This document shows, piece by piece, positions 60,869-64,000 of a DNA stretch of 64,000 nt; the first letter of the stretch is position 1, and each line of letters starts with the position of its first letter. The stretch is taken from NCBI GenBank assembly GCA_051453625.1, contig JBOZIK010000001.1:83155512-83219511 (forward strand), read 5' to 3'. A program made the translations under genes and the position numbers. The notes beneath the pieces were generated by a model. The model saw only the letters and a program-made list of their open reading frames with translations. It did not search any database and had not been told where the DNA came from. This DNA is from Welwitschia mirabilis (lineage: Eukaryota > Gnetophyta > Gnetopsida > Welwitschiales).

Positions 60869-62300
60869 TTCATAGTAATAAAGTAATTAAAAATAATATC
60901 ATATCAAAGAGAATTATGAGTAAAAGACATAGTAAAAAGTTATTCATTTAGAAAAGAATCATTAATCATAAGATAATTAAGAGAGGAAGAAAGATATCAT
61001 AAATAACCTACTACACTATTATGCTTTTTTGCTTTATCAATGATGGTTAAATTAGAATTTTGCATGAAAAGGATCCATCTAATAAGTCTAAACTAGAATC
61101 TTTCTTAGTTTTAAGTATCTAATTATTGCATGGTCAGTATAAACAATCATATAAACATCTAAAAGATAATATCTAAGTGTATCAAGGCAAAAGATAATCA
61201 CTAAAATTTCTTTTGATATGTAATATAGTTTATTTAAGCTTTAGACAAAGTTTTATAATGATAGAATATAACCTTGAAATCATTTTCATATTTTTAACTA
61301 AGTACCCCATCCATAACAATATTATTAGAATTACACATTAACTTAAAATATTTATTCCAATTAGGTTCTATTATAATATGAGTGAAAGAGATTTTATCCT
61401 TAAGTATATCAAAAGTAAGATGATAAGATTCATTCCAATCAAATTTAACTTCTTTTTTAAGTAATAATTGAAAGGGTTTAGAACTTTTTGCATAATATTA
61501 AATAAAGTGATGATAAAAACCACAATAACTAAGGAAGAATCAAACTTATTTTACATTGATTTAGGGAGTTAGATTTTTAATAATACTAAAGTTTTGAAGT
61601 TCTATTCTAATTCCTTTATTAGAAATGTGGTGACTTAAGCCAATTTCACTATCAACTAAAAAGAAACTTTTTCCTAACTCAAATGTAGTTCACTAGTAAT
61701 GCATCTATTAAAAACTTTTTCTAACCTTTATAAGATTTATTCAAAGCTTTCACCATAAATTAAGAATTGATTCATAAAAATTTCTATTGAATTTTCTAAT
61801 ATATCAGGAAAAATACCCATAATTACACATTGAAAAGTAACAGGAGCATTACAAAGTTCAAAAGGCATGCGTCTAAAAGTAAATGCTTTAAAAGGTAAAG
61901 CAAAAGTAATTTTAGCATAATTATCACTAGCAATACAAACTTGATTTTAACCACTATACACATCAAGAAAATAATAAGAAGTATGTCCTTAGATTCTATC
62001 AAGTATTTTATTGAGAAAAGATAAAGGACAATGGTATTTCTTAGTTACTTCATTTAATTTTCTAAAATTAATATCGATCTTCCATTTCCCATATTTCTTA
62101 AGTACTACCATTAAAGGGATAACCCATTTACTATCAACTATATCATAAATAATTACATCATCCATTTATTTAATGATTTCATTTTTTATGACTTGTTTAA
62201 GTGCTAGGTTTAGTCTATGTTATTGTTGCCTAATAGGTTTCATATTATCCTCAAGGTAGATTTTATGTTGTAAAATATGTAATAATTACTATTAAATCTT
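60869..62300 (-). pseudogene. RNase H and reverse transcriptase of element 4, copy B
   Basis: This is the second version of 57310-58760. The catalytic box reads IFMNQFLIYGESFE near 61745-61785, different from copy A but also inactive. YINF is INIDINF-like here, and the PLPFLNK region is also altered by transitions. Confidence 0.85.
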
Positions 62301-62639
62301 TGTAAGACCAAGTAAACACATTAATCTTATATTTGAAAAGTGAGATTAAAATTAAATTTTGTTGAGAATAAACTCTCATTTATTATTAATGATTTACCCT
62401 AATCATTACATAGGAAGATATATTTTAGTCCACTAGGTAAAGTTTTTATATTTATATTTATATTTTCATTTTCTATTAAATTTTTATCAAAATTGACTAT
62501 CTTCTCAAATTATCATCTAGCCAATTCCTTGTGGAACTTGCTCTGATCTCAAACTTTTACATAGTTTACAATTTTAGTTTTTCCACTCTTTTGCTAAAAA
62601 TTATTAGTTTATAAATGCTCATAATCAGGTTGATCATCA

Positions 62640-63230
62640 TTGAAATCTTTCAAGTTATCTACTTTAAGTATATTATCAAAAAAAGTTGGCTCCTGGAGCA
62701 CTAATCATCTTTTTTTAAGTGGATGATGTTATAAACGTAAACTAGATTTAATGTCTTATTCAACATTCAATTCATTATCTAAATCCTTTTTAGTAACATC
62801 AAATAATTTTATTGTAAAAATCTTATTTCCTAAGTGATATTCCATCTTTCTAGTTGTGGTATCAATAATACAATGGGCTATCATACAAAAAGCTCTTTCT
62901 AGAAGTAATGGGTAACCTTTATTATGCTCAACTTTAATTACAATCACATTTATAAGATATAATACTTCTTCTATTTAAATCACTAATTCTTTAATTACAT
63001 TTAAAGATTTCTTTACTGATGTATCTACTACTTTTAAGACGATCCTTATAGGCTTAATTCTACATTCTAAACTAAGTCATTGACAAATGTCCAAGGGTAT
63101 AATATTAATAGTTTCTTCTATATCAATTAAGGCTTTTTTTATTCTTTTTTTTCCTTCTAAAGTAATACTAATAGTTTCTACCCCTAGATCCTTAAACTTT
63201 GGACATTTTTCTAAGACTAAGTTGATTATA
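62640..63230 (-). pseudogene. Protease of element 4, copy B
   Basis: The active site reads KALIDIEETINIIPLDICQ near 63085-63145 (G lost, unlike copy A). The C-terminal open frame at 62756-62947 reads GYPLLLERAFCMIAHCIID and KKDLDNELNVE. Confidence 0.88.
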
Positions 63231-63839
63231 GATTAAGCTAAAAAGGCTTTACTAGGTATAGTTTATTTTTATTTCCTCTTAATCAGATCTTTCCACAACT
63301 TAGAATATTTAGGATCCTATTGTAGAATTTTTTAAAATGGTAAATTTATGTTTACATTTTGCATTAAGTCTTTAAGACATTTATCAAATGTAAGATTGTT
63401 TTTCAATCTATTAAGTTAAGGAGCAGTAGGTTTCTTACCTTTTTCTTAAGAAGAATATTTCTTATTTTTATTTAAAAGAGAAGGGAAAGAATGATGTTCT
63501 AAAATTTCAATATCTTCTTCTTCCTCATCATTTTTATCATCTTTGGGATGTTGAAGCCTCTTGGATAGGAAGAATTTTATCATTTCCACTTATTATTGTA
63601 ACCTAATAATCTTTCTTAACATTATTAGGATTTGGTAAAGGTTGTATTGCAAGTGATCCTTATGTTCTTTGATTAGCAAGCATATTTTGTTATAGAATAT
63701 TAATAAGATTTTTAATGGTTGAATTTTTTTCTCTTAAGATTTTCTTAATTCATTAATAAAATTTCTAAGTAAATCATCCTAATTTTATGATTTTGATGTG
63801 TTTTTCTTGATAATTAGAGTTGTTTGGTTGGAAGTTTGA

Positions 63840-64000
63840 ATTCTCAAATATATTTCTAAATGGATGGAAATTAATATGATTTGCTTGAAAGTTCTTACAT
63901 ATATTCTTAAAAGATTGAAAATTTTATTGCCCATTGATCCTAGGTTGAAATTGGTTTTAATTTTGGTTTTGATTTTGGTTTTGATTTCTAAAGTTTGAAG
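63840..64000 (-). pseudogene. gag linker of element 4, copy B (cut by window end)
   Basis: The Gln/Asn-rich linker encoded by TTGGTTTTGATTTTGGTTTT-type repeats lies at 63945-63990. The zinc knuckle should lie just beyond the window. Confidence 0.7.

Larger units (their letters stand above)
11717..64000 (+). mobile_element. Athila-like Ty3/gypsy retrotransposon, element 2, heavily interrupted
   Basis: In order: 5' LTR (about 11717-12966), primer-binding site, gag with zinc knuckle, protease broken by element 3 at 15369-29243, remaining protease, reverse transcriptase, RNase H, integrase, then a 3' noncoding block into which element 4 is inserted (left boundary 36226). Its own 3' LTR is not in the window and should lie beyond element 4. 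The span therefore includes foreign DNA, and the right end is only the window edge. All genes contain stops. Confidence 0.75.
36226..64000 (-). mobile_element. Athila-like Ty3/gypsy retrotransposon, element 4, minus strand
   Basis: Read leftwards on the minus strand from the window end: gag linker and zinc knuckle, protease, reverse transcriptase, RNase H, integrase (to about 55950), then the CACTA insertion, the post-integrase 3' region, an unidentified ORF, polypurine tract and 3' LTR (36226-37457). The 5' LTR lies beyond 64000. It is inserted in the 3' noncoding part of element 2, in the opposite orientation, and is closely related to it. Gaps at 41259 and 60769 duplicate parts of it. Confidence 0.85.
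57310..64000 (+). repeat. Gap-flanking duplication 8 (57310-60768 and 60869-64000)
   Basis: At least 3.1 kb is repeated across the 100-N gap at 60769-60868, covering RNase H, RT, protease and part of gag of element 4. The window ends about 290 bp before the second copy would reach the point matching the gap. Confidence 0.92.

Noticed and set aside
1-64000. tRNA or rRNA genes
   Set aside because: I saw no cloverleaf with conserved GGTTCGA-type loops and no rRNA-like GC-rich blocks. The only tRNA-related strings are primer-binding sites.

Overview
This is nuclear DNA from a land plant, probably a flowering plant. It is very AT-rich, CpG-poor and full of in-frame stop codons. It holds decayed plant retroelements (one Ty1/copia remnant and several Ty3/gypsy elements whose primer-binding sites look like those of the Athila/Tat group) and one plant CACTA DNA transposon. 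I see no intact host gene. Almost all of the window is nested transposable elements. The only traces of host genes lie inside the CACTA element. I cannot name the species.

Layout. (1) 1-2279: a dead Ty1/copia reverse transcriptase-RNase H on the + strand. (2) 2280-11109: Athila-like element 1 (+ strand), bounded by the 5-bp duplication TGCAC, with two LTRs of about 1.0 kb. It keeps gag and protease, but the polymerase region is missing. (3) From about 11717: element 2, a second Athila-like element (+ strand). Its protease is split at 15369-15373 by element 3, a 13.9-kb minus-strand LTR element bounded by ATTAT. Element 3 has unusually long LTRs (about 3.9-4.1 kb), a tRNA-Met primer-binding site and no recognisable coding, so it looks like a large retrotransposon derivative (LARD). 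Element 2 resumes at 29244 with protease, reverse transcriptase, RNase H and integrase remnants. (4) From 36226: element 4, a related Athila-like element on the minus strand, inserted in the 3' noncoding part of element 2. Its 3' LTR and an unidentified post-integrase ORF lie at 36226-44200, and its integrase-to-gag part at 55950-64000. (5) Element 4 is itself split by a CACTA transposon (46190-55911, TSD AAT, left TIR CACTACTAGAAA, TTAAGGCATTT-type subterminal repeats at both ends).

The most interesting content is inside the CACTA element. I find no transposase there. I find an exon-like piece of an SDP1-type (sugar-dependent 1, patatin-family) triacylglycerol lipase, and a multi-exon C-terminal part of a CHUP1/IPGA1-like gene with introns still in place and splice phases preserved. 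The element therefore looks like a gene-capturing (Pack-type) CACTA carrying fragments of two unrelated host genes. Both are now broken by stops that look like C-to-T or G-to-A decay.

A second pattern needs care. Every one of the eight 100-N gaps has the form X-A-[gap]-A'-Y, where A and A' are diverged copies of the same sequence meeting at the gap. In two cases A and A' share the same transposon insertion junction. They are therefore either unmerged overlapping contigs or haplotypes, or true post-insertion tandem duplications. If they are unmerged overlaps, about 16 kb of this window is counted twice. Percent differences given below are eyeball estimates.
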